From: Mycolicibacterium vaccae NBRC 14118 = CIP 105934
GTDB taxonomy: Bacteria > Actinomycetota > Actinomycetes > Mycobacteriales > Mycobacteriaceae
Direction: 5' to 3'
Assembly (NCBI RefSeq): GCF_001552715.1
Contig: NZ_BCRS01000014.1
Location: 1-60,660, forward strand
DNA length: 60,660 bases
In this document: positions 16,968-25,625 of the stretch, piece by piece
How the letters are laid out: each line of letters opens with the position of its first letter
How positions within the stretch are numbered: the stretch's first letter is position 1
Made by a program: the position numbers and the translations under genes
The notes under the pieces: generated by a model
What the model was told of the DNA's origin: nothing
The model's input: only the letters and a program-made list of their open reading frames with translations
The model's database searches: none

Positions 16968-17666
16968 ATGGACAGCGCCAATCATTCCGTTGATGTGGCA
17001 GGTGGGGGAGAACAGGATGTCGCGGCGTCAAACACACCGACAGGTCAGGATCGGAGCCGCGGCTCGGTCGAGCAACGCTTCAGCGCCGAAGCCATACCCG
17101 TACGCGAGGACCTTTTGCGGATCGCCTTCCGCTACACCGGGAACACCTATGACGCGGAGGTCCTCATCCAGGAGACCTACCTCAGAGCGTGGACAAGCTT
17201 CTCATCGTTCGAATCCGGAACAAACGTCCTGGCCTGGATGGCGCGAATCATGAGGCACATCTGGATCGACATGCATCGACGGGCGACGCGGCGGCCGCAG
17301 GAAACGCTCGTCGGATCCTGGGACGGGCATGCGGCTCACGGTGTGGACGTTGCGCAATCCGCAGAAGCAGTCGCGCTGCAACGCCATGGGGACGATTCGC
17401 TCAAGGAGTGCATCGCTGGGCTACCGAGGAGCTTTCAGACGGTCGTCTTCTACGCGGATGTCTGCCAATATCCCATCAGCGAAGTTGCTGCGATCGAGCG
17501 CATTCCGGTGGGTACAGCGGCGTCGCGCCTTCATCGGGCACGCAGGCATCTGCGCTCACAGCTCACCTCGAATGGTGACGTCGTTGTTTCCGATGTGCCC
17601 GGCGACAGCCGCGGGGGTGCGGGCACGGCTCCGACGCACCACGTCGGGGTCCATGCCACGTCCTGA
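16968..17666 (+). CDS. ECF sigma factor, SigH/SigR-like
   Basis: A 232-aa extracytoplasmic-function sigma factor. Region 2 lies at about residues 45-110 (EDLLRIAFRYTGNTYDAEVLIQETYLRAW, GTNVLAWMARIMRHIWIDMHRR) and region 4 at about 145-198 (ECIAGLPRSFQTVVFYADVC, PISEVAAIERIPVGTAASRLHRARRHL). The GTNVLAW and VFYADV wording is that of the SigH/SigR group. No anti-sigma gene follows, which is unusual for this group. ATG 16968 is preferred (AGGAG 8 bases upstream) over an in-frame start at 16926. A C-terminal tail of about 30 residues has no known match. Likely drives neighbouring island promoters (inference). Confidence 0.85.
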   Translation: MDSANHSVDVAGGGEQDVAASNTPTGQDRSRGSVEQRFSAEAIPVREDLLRIAFRYTGNTYDAEVLIQETYLRAWTSFSSFESGTNVLAWMARIMRHIWIDMHRRATRRPQETLVGSWDGHAAHGVDVAQSAEAVALQRHGDDSLKECIAGLPRSFQTVVFYADVCQYPISEVAAIERIPVGTAASRLHRARRHLRSQLTSNGDVVVSDVPGDSRGGAGTAPTHHVGVHATS

Positions 17667-17879
17667 TCGACGCAGAAGACTTCAGTTCTCACCCAGAACC
17701 ACGCCTACGCAACGCCATTGGCAGGGATGATGCCGCCAGGCCGTCAGCCGCCGGCAATGAAGTTCGGTCAATGAGTCTCGGCGGACGAAGCTGCCACCCG
17801 GCTACCACAAAGAACACCAGGTTGACCCGCCCCGCGCGTCAGCCTCAACGTCGCGGAGCGGGTCGTCCTCAGGTACGAC
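17667..17879. other. Intergenic, no gene seen
   Basis: Between the convergent stops of the ECF sigma gene and the GMC oxidoreductase gene. No convincing open frame, hairpin or repeat was found. Confidence 0.5.
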
Positions 17880-19562
17880 TTAAAGCCTGTGCGCATCCTT
17901 GAGCAGTTCAGCTGCGCGCTCGCCAATGACCACGCAAGGTGCCATGGTGTTACCGGTGGTGATGCGGGGCATGATCGAACCATCGGCGATGCGCAGCCGA
18001 TCCACTCCATGCACCCTCAGTTGGCCGTCGACTACCGACATCTCGTCGCGCCCCATTTTGGCGGTGCATGTCTGGTGCCAGTAGGTAGAGGTAGCGTCTC
18101 GGATGAACCGTTCAAGTTCCCGGCCCTTCAAGTTCCCTGGCATCACCTCGCGTTTAACGAACGAACGTAGCGGGGCAGCGTAGGCGATCTCGCGAGATAG
18201 TTCCACGCCGGCCACCGCGGCGGCCATGTCGGCGGGAGCGGACAACATGTTGGGGTCGATGCGAACGGGGTCGGTCGGATCGGCGCCAGTCAAGCGCACG
18301 CTACCTCGACTCTCTGGCCGCACAACGCCTACGCCTAATGTCCACCCGTTCTCGGGGAGACCGAATTGCGCGGCGGCTTCCGGACTGGCCATCGCGCGCT
18401 CGATTTGGCAGGTCTGAATATCTGGCGTGTCGAGAGCCGGATCGCTCTTCCAGAAGTAGACGGCCTCTCCCGCGTTATTGCGGGGCACCACCGGTTCCGG
18501 CGACTCCCACACTGAAGCTACGGCAGGATGGTCCTGCATATTCTGGCCCACACCGGGAAGGTGTCGGACGGGAGTGATACCGAGGCGACTCAGTTCAGGG
18601 CAATCACCGATGCCGGAAAGCATCAATACCTTTGGCGTCTGGACGGCGCCGAGAGACAGGACGACCTCCGAACCGGCCCGGATCCGGTGCGTCGTGCCTC
18701 GGTAGCGGAACTCCACGCCGATTGCACAACTATTCTTCAGCGTCACCCGCGTCACGAGGGCATGGGTCAGCACGGTGAGGTTGGGCCGGTCCATGTACGG
18801 GTAGGTGTACGAACGGAATACCGATTGCCGTAGACCATCACAGACGCGAATCTCAGCGAGCGACGCTCCACCCCCGCCCTCCATGATCCTTCCGTTCTGG
18901 CTGTCGAACGTTGGCAAACCCACCTCCGCCGCGGCAGCCACGAGCGCGGGAGCTACCGGGTGTGGGTCCGGTGCCGGCTGTACGTACACGACGCCGCCGG
19001 TACCGCGACGTTCGGGATCAGGCGCGCCGCGCCAGTCCTCGACCCGCCGATAAATATCGAGCACCGCGTCGTATCCCCAGGCTTCGTCGCCCGCCTCAGA
19101 GGCAAAGTAGTCCCAGTCGTTCTTGTGCCCACGTGCCCACATCATCACGTTGATACTCGAGCCGCCACCAAGAACCTTTCCCATGTTCATCGGAATCGAC
19201 CGGCCGTTGAGGTTGGGGCTGGGTTCGGCGGTGTAGTTCCAGTCCGTCGCGCTGCCGATGTTCAGAGGCCACAAATGCGCCTGCGAGACAGCTTCCACAT
19301 CATCGTCACGGCCTGCTTCGAGTAGCAACACACTCACAGTTGGGTCTTCGGCGAGGCGACGGGCCACCACCGAGCCTGAAGACCCTGATCCACAGACGAT
19401 AAAGTCATACTGCGCCTTCAATGCTGAGCGCAGTTTGGCCTGATTGACCCGGATACGTTGTGCCAATCCTCGATCCGCCGAACGGGCACTGATCCCGAAG
19501 ATCTCGCGTTCCGGTATCAAGCCACCGGTGCGCGGGTCTTCTACTCCTCTGTTGTCAGCCAT
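17880..19562 (-). CDS. GMC-family FAD oxidoreductase
   Basis: A 560-aa glucose-methanol-choline oxidoreductase. The FAD-binding Rossmann loop is GSGSSG (residues 58-63), followed by LLLEAGRDDD; the GMC signature GKVLGGGSSINVMMWARG and the C-terminal catalytic His region (YWHQTCTAKMG, then ITTGNTMAPC) are intact. A roughly 50-residue N-terminal extension precedes the FAD domain. It would oxidise a primary or secondary alcohol to an aldehyde or ketone, fitting upstream of the ALDH. Minus strand, downstream of the molybdopterin-fold gene, from which it is separated by 252 bases. Confidence 0.9.
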   Translation of the reverse strand: MADNRGVEDPRTGGLIPEREIFGISARSADRGLAQRIRVNQAKLRSALKAQYDFIVCGSGSSGSVVARRLAEDPTVSVLLLEAGRDDDVEAVSQAHLWPLNIGSATDWNYTAEPSPNLNGRSIPMNMGKVLGGGSSINVMMWARGHKNDWDYFASEAGDEAWGYDAVLDIYRRVEDWRGAPDPERRGTGGVVYVQPAPDPHPVAPALVAAAAEVGLPTFDSQNGRIMEGGGGASLAEIRVCDGLRQSVFRSYTYPYMDRPNLTVLTHALVTRVTLKNSCAIGVEFRYRGTTHRIRAGSEVVLSLGAVQTPKVLMLSGIGDCPELSRLGITPVRHLPGVGQNMQDHPAVASVWESPEPVVPRNNAGEAVYFWKSDPALDTPDIQTCQIERAMASPEAAAQFGLPENGWTLGVGVVRPESRGSVRLTGADPTDPVRIDPNMLSAPADMAAAVAGVELSREIAYAAPLRSFVKREVMPGNLKGRELERFIRDATSTYWHQTCTAKMGRDEMSVVDGQLRVHGVDRLRIADGSIMPRITTGNTMAPCVVIGERAAELLKDAHRL

Positions 19563-19814
19563 ACCGTTCCACTCCTCGCGATAGCTCTCTCGGTGCTTAC
19601 ATGCCGGAACACGATGGCGCCGTAATGCGCTGTACCTCTGACGTTTTCATCAGGACATCCCGCTTCTTGGCGTCGTCGACTGTTGAGTTCTTACCGACCG
19701 CGCCGGCGAGTCGTCATCCCGCCGACGGGAGCCAGGCAGGTCTCACCTACTGCCTTTTGAACCGGTCCGCGGCTGCGCCGCTCGATAGGCTCGGATCGTT
19801 CGATCTCCTTGCCG

Positions 19815-20498
19815 TTATCCCGTTTCGGTGCCCCTTTGCCTCTTGCGATGGCGATCGCCACCAAAGGAACGATCGGGCGATCCCAGTTGAACCACTTTCA
19901 GTTCGGTGAGGTCTTTGACGTGGCGCACGCCGTTGCGATCGCCGGGCACAACTAGACGGGGCTGTTCAAGTGGTGTGCCGTCCTCGGCCCAGGCAATGAG
20001 CGCTGGTGACGGAGTGTCCTCCGCTAGCACCTCGGTCCACGCGAGAGTTGCGGCGTATCCGTCGGCACCGGTTGCCACGACTGCAATGGTCAAGAACGGA
20101 TGCGACCTGCCATCGACGCCGCGCGGATTTGCCGTGAACAGCAACGACTCCACGGTGGCTCCGATGTAAACATGGCGCCGCGTTCCGCCATCTGTCGCGA
20201 CTGTGACCGGCTGCGTGTGGTGCTGGTAGCTCTTTAGGGTGGCAACGCTGAGCGTCATGGGCGTGTAGACGTCGCCGGATATCCGCACCTCGCCGGGGGT
20301 TCGGCCGGCAGGGCTGGCGGGAGAGTCGGCGCCATTCCCTCCCGCGCATCCGACGACGAGCGCGAACGCCGTCATCAGTACCGAAAGATGCCTGCGGCGG
20401 CGCCTTCTTTGTGAACGAGTTACGCAACGCATCGCGCGCCTTACGCCGTTACCGCTCACGTGACGGTCCACGGACGTGGCAGCCTTGTCAGAGAACAT
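19815..20498 (-). CDS. Molybdopterin-binding-domain (sulfite oxidase-like) lipoprotein
   Basis: A protein of up to 227 aa with a lipobox-like ALVVGC (Cys51) after an arginine-rich n-region (six consecutive Arg) and a short hydrophobic core. The C-terminal domain resembles the oxidoreductase molybdopterin-binding fold: PMTLSVATLKSYQ, LLFTANPRGVDG, VATGADGYAATLAWTEV, ALIAWAEDGTPL, PRLVVPGDRNGVRHVKDLTEL. The Cys that normally ligates Mo is not evident, so it may be a non-catalytic member. Start is uncertain: ATG 20498 gives MFSDKA, and internal ATGs nearer the signal sequence exist. It starts under promoter block B. Confidence 0.75.
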   Translation of the reverse strand: MFSDKAATSVDRHVSGNGVRRAMRCVTRSQRRRRRRHLSVLMTAFALVVGCAGGNGADSPASPAGRTPGEVRISGDVYTPMTLSVATLKSYQHHTQPVTVATDGGTRRHVYIGATVESLLFTANPRGVDGRSHPFLTIAVVATGADGYAATLAWTEVLAEDTPSPALIAWAEDGTPLEQPRLVVPGDRNGVRHVKDLTELKVVQLGSPDRSFGGDRHRKRQRGTETG

Positions 20499-20650
20499 TT
20501 CGCTCCAATTCTTGAGTGATCACAGTCGATGTGCCTTCCGCTGGATTCGCAGACTGTGCCGACGAATCCTTCGGCGGACAGCAGAACTCGGGCTACGTGG
20601 GTCCGGGCCTGTCCGCTGGCTGAGTGTCGCCGGCAGTCGATGTATTACCG
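20491..20650 (-). promoter_or_regulatory. Promoter block B (repeated at 16421-16572)
   Basis: Starts with GAGAACATTTCGCTCC over the lipoprotein start and ends with GAGTGTCGCCG-N4-TCGATGTATTACCG at 20622-20650. Shares order, spacing and end motifs with block A. The remaining 274 bases to the sigma gene at 20925 contain no other gene; an AT-rich stretch around 20745-20760 (AATATATTGCATATCG) could be the promoter of the sigma gene. Confidence 0.6.
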
Positions 20651-20924
20651 TCCCCGAGTCCCACGCAGCCCTGCATTTTTCGCGGCCCGAATGCCGCTGG
20701 AAGCCAGAGTGTGCCGGCGCAGCCGTTGACATACGCCCAGGCCGTCCAATATATTGCATATCGAACTGACGTTCACAGGTCCGAAAATGGGCGATAGTTC
20801 ACCTTTGATCAGCGCCCAACACACGTGGGCTTCTGATAGCGATGCGCGTCAATCGGTGGTTCGCACCCGTCTACAACGCCCGCAGGCGAGACGACCGGGT
20901 GAGAAGCGAAGGGGTTCAGAGGCA

Positions 20925-21581
20925 ATGAGTAGCCACCTACCTACAGAGCGCCGCGACGGCGACTCAGTGAAATGGTTGCAAGAGCTCTTGGACCAGAGCT
21001 GCCCCGGGCACCGCTCCGCCGTGACGCGGATGCATGAGTTCTTGTTCACCGCCGCCCGTCGCGAGCTGTATCGCAGAAGTGGGACCTTCACCGGCAAGGA
21101 GGTCAATGACCTCGCCCATCAAGTGGCAGCGGATGCGCTGTTGGCATTATTGGCGAAGCTGCCCAGCTTCCGAGGCGAAAGTCGGCTCACCACGTGGGCA
21201 TACACGTTTGCTGCCCTCGAGTTGTCGAACAAGCTCAAGTGCCGTCGTCGCCATTCGTGGACACCCCGCGCGCCGATGGACCGCGACGACTGGGACAACT
21301 TTCCCGACCGGGTCCACCACAATCCGAGCCGTTACGCGGAGGCTCGCGAGATGATGACAGCGGTGACACAGGCGGTGACAACCGAGCTCACAGACCGGCA
21401 GCGGGACGTGTTCATCGAAGCCGTAGTCGAGGGAAAGCCGCCGAACGTCGTTGCTGACAAGTACGGAATGTCACGAAACACCCTGTACAAAACCATCTTC
21501 GACTCGCGCCGTAAGATCCGCAGATTCCTGGCAGCGAACGGATTCGACGTCGATGGTCCCGCGCTGACCGACCCACGTTGA
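20925..21581 (+). CDS. ECF-type sigma factor
   Basis: A 218-aa sigma-70 family protein. Region 2 is at about residues 35-110 (NDLAHQVAADALLALLAKLPSF, RGESRLTTWAYTFAALE) and region 4 at about 150-205 (TTELTDRQRDVFIEAVVEG, NVVADKYGMSRNTLYKTIFDSRRKIRRFL). It differs clearly from the SigH-like factor at 16968. No anti-sigma gene is adjacent. ATG 20925 follows GAGGC; a longer in-frame start at 20754 would add 57 residues of poor coding quality. A relic of a close paralogue's C-terminus lies at 16622-16702. Confidence 0.82.
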   Translation: MSSHLPTERRDGDSVKWLQELLDQSCPGHRSAVTRMHEFLFTAARRELYRRSGTFTGKEVNDLAHQVAADALLALLAKLPSFRGESRLTTWAYTFAALELSNKLKCRRRHSWTPRAPMDRDDWDNFPDRVHHNPSRYAEAREMMTAVTQAVTTELTDRQRDVFIEAVVEGKPPNVVADKYGMSRNTLYKTIFDSRRKIRRFLAANGFDVDGPALTDPR

Positions 21582-21726
21582 GCTCAGTGGGGTGCACGGC
21601 GCACCCGCGTGGCCGCACGGCGATATGCGCCGCGGTAATTCGCGCCGAGATCTGAGCCTCCCGGCGGTTGCGCGATCGGGGGAGCAGCATAGGCGTGGGT
21701 GAATGGATAAGCCGGCTCGCCCAATG

Positions 21727-22461
21727 CTACTTCGTGAGGTAGTCGTGCACTATCCCTCTCCATCCCAGCATGAAGTCCATGTGGGTGAATGTTGCGCTCA
21801 GGACCTCCTTGACGTGAAGGGCCCGTCCTGTATCGAGAGTTATCCGATTGTCTGCGAAAGTGATGTGTGCGCCTCGGCAGTCATGAACGTCATAGTTGTC
21901 CGACGTTTCGAGCGGTTGGCCCGCCAGCTGCAATACGTCCCATCCCGGGCCGTCGGCCTTCGGAATCGCCTTGAGGACGAAGGCAACTTCCTCGACCATT
22001 CTGGCCAAGGCCGTGGGTTCAGCCGGCGCGCCGCCCTTGACGATATCGGCGTTGACGATGTCAATCCCGTGACGCCTGACCTGGATCGCCACCGCCTCGT
22101 CGAAGTCGCCATTGACAGTGAATTCGCCTTCTCGCTTTGGCATTCCGAGGAGATGGTGACCCGCCATGATGGGGGAAACAGCGCTCTCTGGTGCGGCGCT
22201 GCCCAGGAACATCTGGATCACGTAATGCCCGGTGACCTTTCGCGCTGGTGTTCTCAGCATCGCCGGCGTCCCGATGGTGAGTTCGTTGTAGGGCCTGATG
22301 TTGCTTTCGGGCGCCGCGAACTTGTTGAAACCGATGGTCACAACATCTTCGAAGCCGGGTAGGGGATGGAGGTCTTGAGGCAGGATGCCCTTCAAGTCGC
22401 GTGCGTCGACACGAATCGACGCGGTATACATGCGTGCGTCTTGGAACATATAGGGCGGCAA
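21727..22461 (-). CDS. Acetoacetate decarboxylase-like enzyme
   Basis: A 244-aa protein of the ADC superfamily. The Schiff-base lysine region is GHHLLGMPKREGEF (Lys109), followed by the beta-rich cone core, with FNKFAAPESNIRPYNELTIG ahead of it. Family members decarboxylate beta-keto acids or act as aldolase/dehydratases. The start is odd: the in-frame codons upstream still read like protein (EVTSAYPLPPY) but contain no ATG or GTG before the TGA at 22536-22534, so TTG 22461 or ATG 22449 must be used, or the 5' end was lost. Confidence 0.75.
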   Translation of the reverse strand: MPPYMFQDARMYTASIRVDARDLKGILPQDLHPLPGFEDVVTIGFNKFAAPESNIRPYNELTIGTPAMLRTPARKVTGHYVIQMFLGSAAPESAVSPIMAGHHLLGMPKREGEFTVNGDFDEAVAIQVRRHGIDIVNADIVKGGAPAEPTALARMVEEVAFVLKAIPKADGPGWDVLQLAGQPLETSDNYDVHDCRGAHITFADNRITLDTGRALHVKEVLSATFTHMDFMLGWRGIVHDYLTK

Positions 22462-22894
22462 TGGATACGCAGATGTAACCTCAGCGGGATCTGAATTTGA
22501 GCTTCGCCTTGTCTTGTCTCCTGCAACACTTTGTCATCTCTTCCCAGTCAGCATGGTTTCGATTGAGTAATGCTGCGGCCCAGTAGATTCGTAGGTCGCC
22601 GCGTCAGCTCCCCGTAGTGTGAGTCGCCGTACAAGTTCAGTGTGGCCGGCTCGGGATGTCTTACCTCATATCGGTTGTGGGCCGGCCGAAGGCCGAACCT
22701 GCCGGCCGCAGCATGGAGATAACCGGAGCGTGAGCACTGGCCTCCCATCGGGCGGACAGCCCTCACGCTTCTCGTCGGACACGGAGGCCGGCGAAGCGAC
22801 GGTCAGATACCGGGGCACTCGCGGCCCCTAACGGGGACCTACACCCCATCGATGTGGGCCCGGATGACCCGCGCCGCCCACTCGAGGAACGGGG
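22462..22894. other. 433-bp gap, no intact gene
   Basis: No convincing coding frame. The stretch runs from the damaged 5' end of the ADC-like gene to the AHSA1 relic and probably contains degraded island-edge DNA. No tRNA, insertion-sequence inverted repeats or integrase remnant was recognised. Confidence 0.5.
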
Positions 22895-22976
22895 GCCAAG
22901 CTGGCCGCGTTCGGCCTGAAATGGGGCTACAAGGCACAGCTCGACAAGCTCGAAAAGTACTCGCGGCCACCTCCTG
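22895..22976 (+). pseudogene. 3' relic of an AHSA1-domain gene
   Basis: Reads AKLAAFGLKWGYKAQLDKLEKY, nearly identical to residues near the C-terminus of the intact AHSA1 protein at 12982-13476 (AKLAAFGMKWGYKAQLDKLEKY), then loses the frame through small indels before the equivalent stop. The rest of the gene is absent. It is the gene part of the right direct-repeat copy. Confidence 0.75.
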
Positions 22977-23013
22977 ACCACCGGCAACGCTCACCGGCGT
23001 GGGCGGGCGCCAT
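22898..23013 (+). repeat. Right copy of the direct repeat
   Basis: 116 bases matching 13396-13512 with five substitutions and three single-base indels. It ends at GGCGGGCGCCAT, where the left copy continues into the tetR-like C-terminus but this copy continues into the middle of the tetR pseudogene. Confidence 0.85.
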
Positions 23014-23505
23014 GTCCGTGGCCCGCACGAGATGCAGGAATGCGTTGGTGAGGAACTGGGGATCACCGACGAGCTCGCACGCGTCCACCGCGTCGGAGAA
23101 CATTCCGACCACGGGATCGAGGATCCTGCTGACGTAGAGCTGCGACATGTGGTCCCTGGCCGGTTCACTCACATGATCCAGCGCGTCGTAGATCCGTTGT
23201 TCGAAAGAAACATTCGACCGCGCATGCTCTCCTCATGCGCGCGCCAGCGCGCCGAGCCGATCGCCGAGGGCGCCTTCGGTGTCGACGGCGACCTGCACCC
23301 GGCGGTGGAGCGTGTCGATGTACCGCTCGGCGACCGCCACGTAGAGGTCCTGTTTGCCGCCGGGGAAGTGATGGTAGATCGACGGCTTCTGGATCCCGAC
23401 GGTGCGGGCGACGCCGGCCAGCGAGATGCCCGAGTAGCCCGTGGCCGCGAGTTGGTCGCCGAATGCGTCCATGATCAGTTCCCGGGTCCCGGTGTCGGCG
23501 GTCAT
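23008..23505 (-). pseudogene. Frameshifted tetR gene
   Basis: The 5' part (23505 to 23233, ATG with GGAGGGA upstream) encodes a normal TetR HTH (GYSGISLAGVARTVGIQKPSIYHHF) and then hits a stop. The ligand domain continues in other frames: AHEESMRGRMF directly after, then FEQRIYDALDHVSEPARDHMSQLY, then DPQFLTNAFLHLVRATD. At least two frameshifts are needed, and the C-terminus is replaced by direct-repeat sequence. The missing end may be the fragment at 13490-13642. Confidence 0.75.
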
Positions 23506-23540
23506 CGTTCCCTCCGTCGTTGTGGGTACCGAGTCAGCCA

Positions 23541-23554
23541 ACCCACCGGTAGGT
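23541..23554. promoter_or_regulatory. Imperfect dyad in front of the tetR pseudogene
   Basis: ACC-C-ACCGGT-A-GGT, a palindrome broken only at one pair, lies 36 bases upstream of the tetR pseudogene start and 82 bases before the divergent RibD-like gene. Possibly the former operator of that repressor. Confidence 0.4.
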
Positions 23555-23635
23555 AGCCCGGACAATCCGATGAGTTTACCGGCGCACCGCAGTCAGAATG
23601 AGGGTCACCGGGATCGCCAACGGATCGGAGACGCT

Positions 23636-24250
23636 GTGCCCAGAACCAATCTTTCGATGTCGATCTCAGCCGACGGATATGTGGCTGGGCCCGATCAAAG
23701 CGAAGACCACCCTCTCGGGGTCGGCGGCCAGAGACTTCACGGCTGGCACCTCGGACCTGAGAAGGACCACCCGGTCAATCGGCAGGTGGTGTCGGACATG
23801 ATGGACGGCATCGGGGCGACGATCATGGGGCGCAACATGTTCGGCCCTGTCCGCGGCGACTGGGGGAATTCAGACTGGAACGGGTGGTGGGGTGAGGTCC
23901 CGCCCTACCACTGCCCGGTGTTCGTGCTGACCCACCACGCGCGCGACCCCGTCGAGTTGGGCGGCGGAACGACCTTTCACTTCGTCACCGACGGGATCGA
24001 ATCCGCGTACCGCCAGGCCGCGGCGGCCGCCGCAGACAAGGCCATCTCGATCGCCGGCGGCGCGTCCTGTGCCCGCCAGGCGATCAAAGCCGGTCTTGTC
24101 GATGAAATCGATTTGCAGGTCAACCCCGTGATTCTCGGCTCCGGCGAGCGCCTGTTCGATGGTTTCGGGCCGGGCGAGCCCGATCTCGAGCTCGAACGGG
24201 TCCTTCAGGCACCCGGCGTTGCGCATCTGCGCTTCCGCGTCCTCCGGTGA
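23636..24250 (+). CDS. RibD/DHFR-fold reductase-like protein
   Basis: A 204-aa member of the RibD C-terminal/dihydrofolate reductase-like family: SMSISADGYVAGPDQS at the N-terminus, IGATIMGRNMFGPVRGDW, PVFVLTHHARDPVE, IAGGASCARQAIKAGLVDEIDLQV and PVILGSGERLFDG. These are NAD(P)H-binding reductases of mostly unknown substrate. GTG 23636 with GGAG upstream is chosen since the frame before it covers the divergent tetR region. A paralogue lies at 49326-49970. Confidence 0.85.
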   Translation: MPRTNLSMSISADGYVAGPDQSEDHPLGVGGQRLHGWHLGPEKDHPVNRQVVSDMMDGIGATIMGRNMFGPVRGDWGNSDWNGWWGEVPPYHCPVFVLTHHARDPVELGGGTTFHFVTDGIESAYRQAAAAAADKAISIAGGASCARQAIKAGLVDEIDLQVNPVILGSGERLFDGFGPGEPDLELERVLQAPGVAHLRFRVLR

Positions 24251-24301
24251 CTGCGACCGGCGACGTTGCCGTATCGGGAAACCTTCGGCAGTGTGGAGAC
24301 C

Positions 24302-24766
24302 ATGAGCGACGATGCAAAGGTCACTGTCGAACGAGCCATCACGGCGCCCGTCGACGTCATCTTCGACGTGCTGTCCAACCCCACTCGGCACCCGGCCCTC
24401 GATGGCTCCGGGTTCGTGCGCAGTGTGGACCACGCCGATCGGATACAGAAGGTCGGCGAGGTGTTCACGATGAACATGCAGGGCGACCACATGGGCGGCG
24501 AGTACAAGACCGACAACCACGTGTCCGGTTATGCGAAGGACAAGCTGCTGGCCTGGAAGACCGCGCCCGCGGGCACCGAGCCGCCCGGATGGGAGTGGCT
24601 GTGGGAGCTGGAGGCCCAGGGCCCCGACGAGACGCTGGTGCGCCACACCTACGACTGGTCGAAGGTCACCGATAAGAAGCTGCTCGAGAAGGTGAAGTTC
24701 CCGTTGGTCACCAAAGATCAACTGTCCGACACCCTGGCCCGACTTGCCGCCGAGGTCTCGTCCTGA
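24302..24766 (+). CDS. SRPBCC-family protein
   Basis: A 154-aa START/SRPBCC ligand-binding protein (KVTVERAITAPVDVIFDVLSNP at the N-terminus; VRHTYDWSKVTDKKLLEKVK towards the end). It begins 51 bases after the RibD-like gene in the same direction, probably in one operon. Mycobacteria carry many such polyketide-cyclase-like proteins; no ligand is predictable. Confidence 0.82.
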   Translation: MSDDAKVTVERAITAPVDVIFDVLSNPTRHPALDGSGFVRSVDHADRIQKVGEVFTMNMQGDHMGGEYKTDNHVSGYAKDKLLAWKTAPAGTEPPGWEWLWELEAQGPDETLVRHTYDWSKVTDKKLLEKVKFPLVTKDQLSDTLARLAAEVSS

Positions 24767-24833
24767 CCGAGCTCCCCAAGTCGTGTGCCGGGCGTGAATT
24801 CCGTGGTGTACCGCGACTTCCCGGAAGCGTCAG

Positions 24834-25625
24834 TCAGCCCTGCTCGTCGCGCCACCTCAGCATCTTCTCCAATGTGGAGAAGTCGTAACCCTCTTCCGTA
24901 GGCCAGATCTCGGTGAGAAAGAGCGTCGCGCCGGCGGCCAGGTACTCCTCGGCGCCGCGCTCGTCCTGCCAGTTCACTGAACGCTCGATGTCGCTGTCGG
25001 GGCGACCCGATTCGTCCGCGAGTTCTGCCAGCCGTGCCGTAGCGACGCGGTAGTCGTCGATCGGCAGCAGGGCGTGCCACAGGTCGGCGTGTCGCGCGAC
25101 AGCGGGCAGTGTGCGACTGGCGCCGGAGCCGCCGATCAGGATGGGGATCTTGCGCACCGGGGCAGGGTTCAATCGCGTGAGCCGATTCTCGATCCGCAGC
25201 AGGCTCTCGTCGAACAGGTCCATCCGCGATTTCACCGTGCCGAAGTCATAGCCGTAGGAGCTGTAGTCCTTTTCGTACCAACCGGCACCCACGCCGAGAA
25301 TCACTCGACCGCCGCTGATGTGGTCGACGGTGCGGGCCATGTCGGCCAGTAGGTCTGGGTTGCGGTAGCCGATCCCGGTGACGAGCAGGCCGATCTCGGC
25401 ACGAGTGGTGATCTCGCCCCACGACGCCAGCGCGGTCCAGCCCTCGAAGTTCTGCACGTCGTCGTTCTCGGCGGGATCCGCCACCCTCGGGGTGTGAAAG
25501 TGGTCGTACCCGAAGATCACGTCCGTGCCCAGTTCTTCGGCATACAACACCGCTTGACGCCAGGTCCGATAATCGGGAGTGCCCGCCGGCATCAGCTGCA
25601 CACCGACTCGGATCGGTCGTGCCAT
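24834..25625 (-). CDS. LLM-class F420-dependent oxidoreductase
   Basis: A 263-aa luciferase-like TIM-barrel oxidoreductase (VGVQLMPAGTPDYRTWRQAV, GTDVIFGYDHFHTP, GLLVTGIGYRNPDLLADMARTVDHISGGRVILGVGAGW, IPILIGGSG). The F420 subfamily is likely because TIGR03560-type mycobacterial proteins share this start and the GAGWYEKDY motif. ATG 25625 is used. It is monocistronic and convergent with the SRPBCC gene. Confidence 0.85.
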   Translation of the reverse strand: MARPIRVGVQLMPAGTPDYRTWRQAVLYAEELGTDVIFGYDHFHTPRVADPAENDDVQNFEGWTALASWGEITTRAEIGLLVTGIGYRNPDLLADMARTVDHISGGRVILGVGAGWYEKDYSSYGYDFGTVKSRMDLFDESLLRIENRLTRLNPAPVRKIPILIGGSGASRTLPAVARHADLWHALLPIDDYRVATARLAELADESGRPDSDIERSVNWQDERGAEEYLAAGATLFLTEIWPTEEGYDFSTLEKMLRWRDEQG

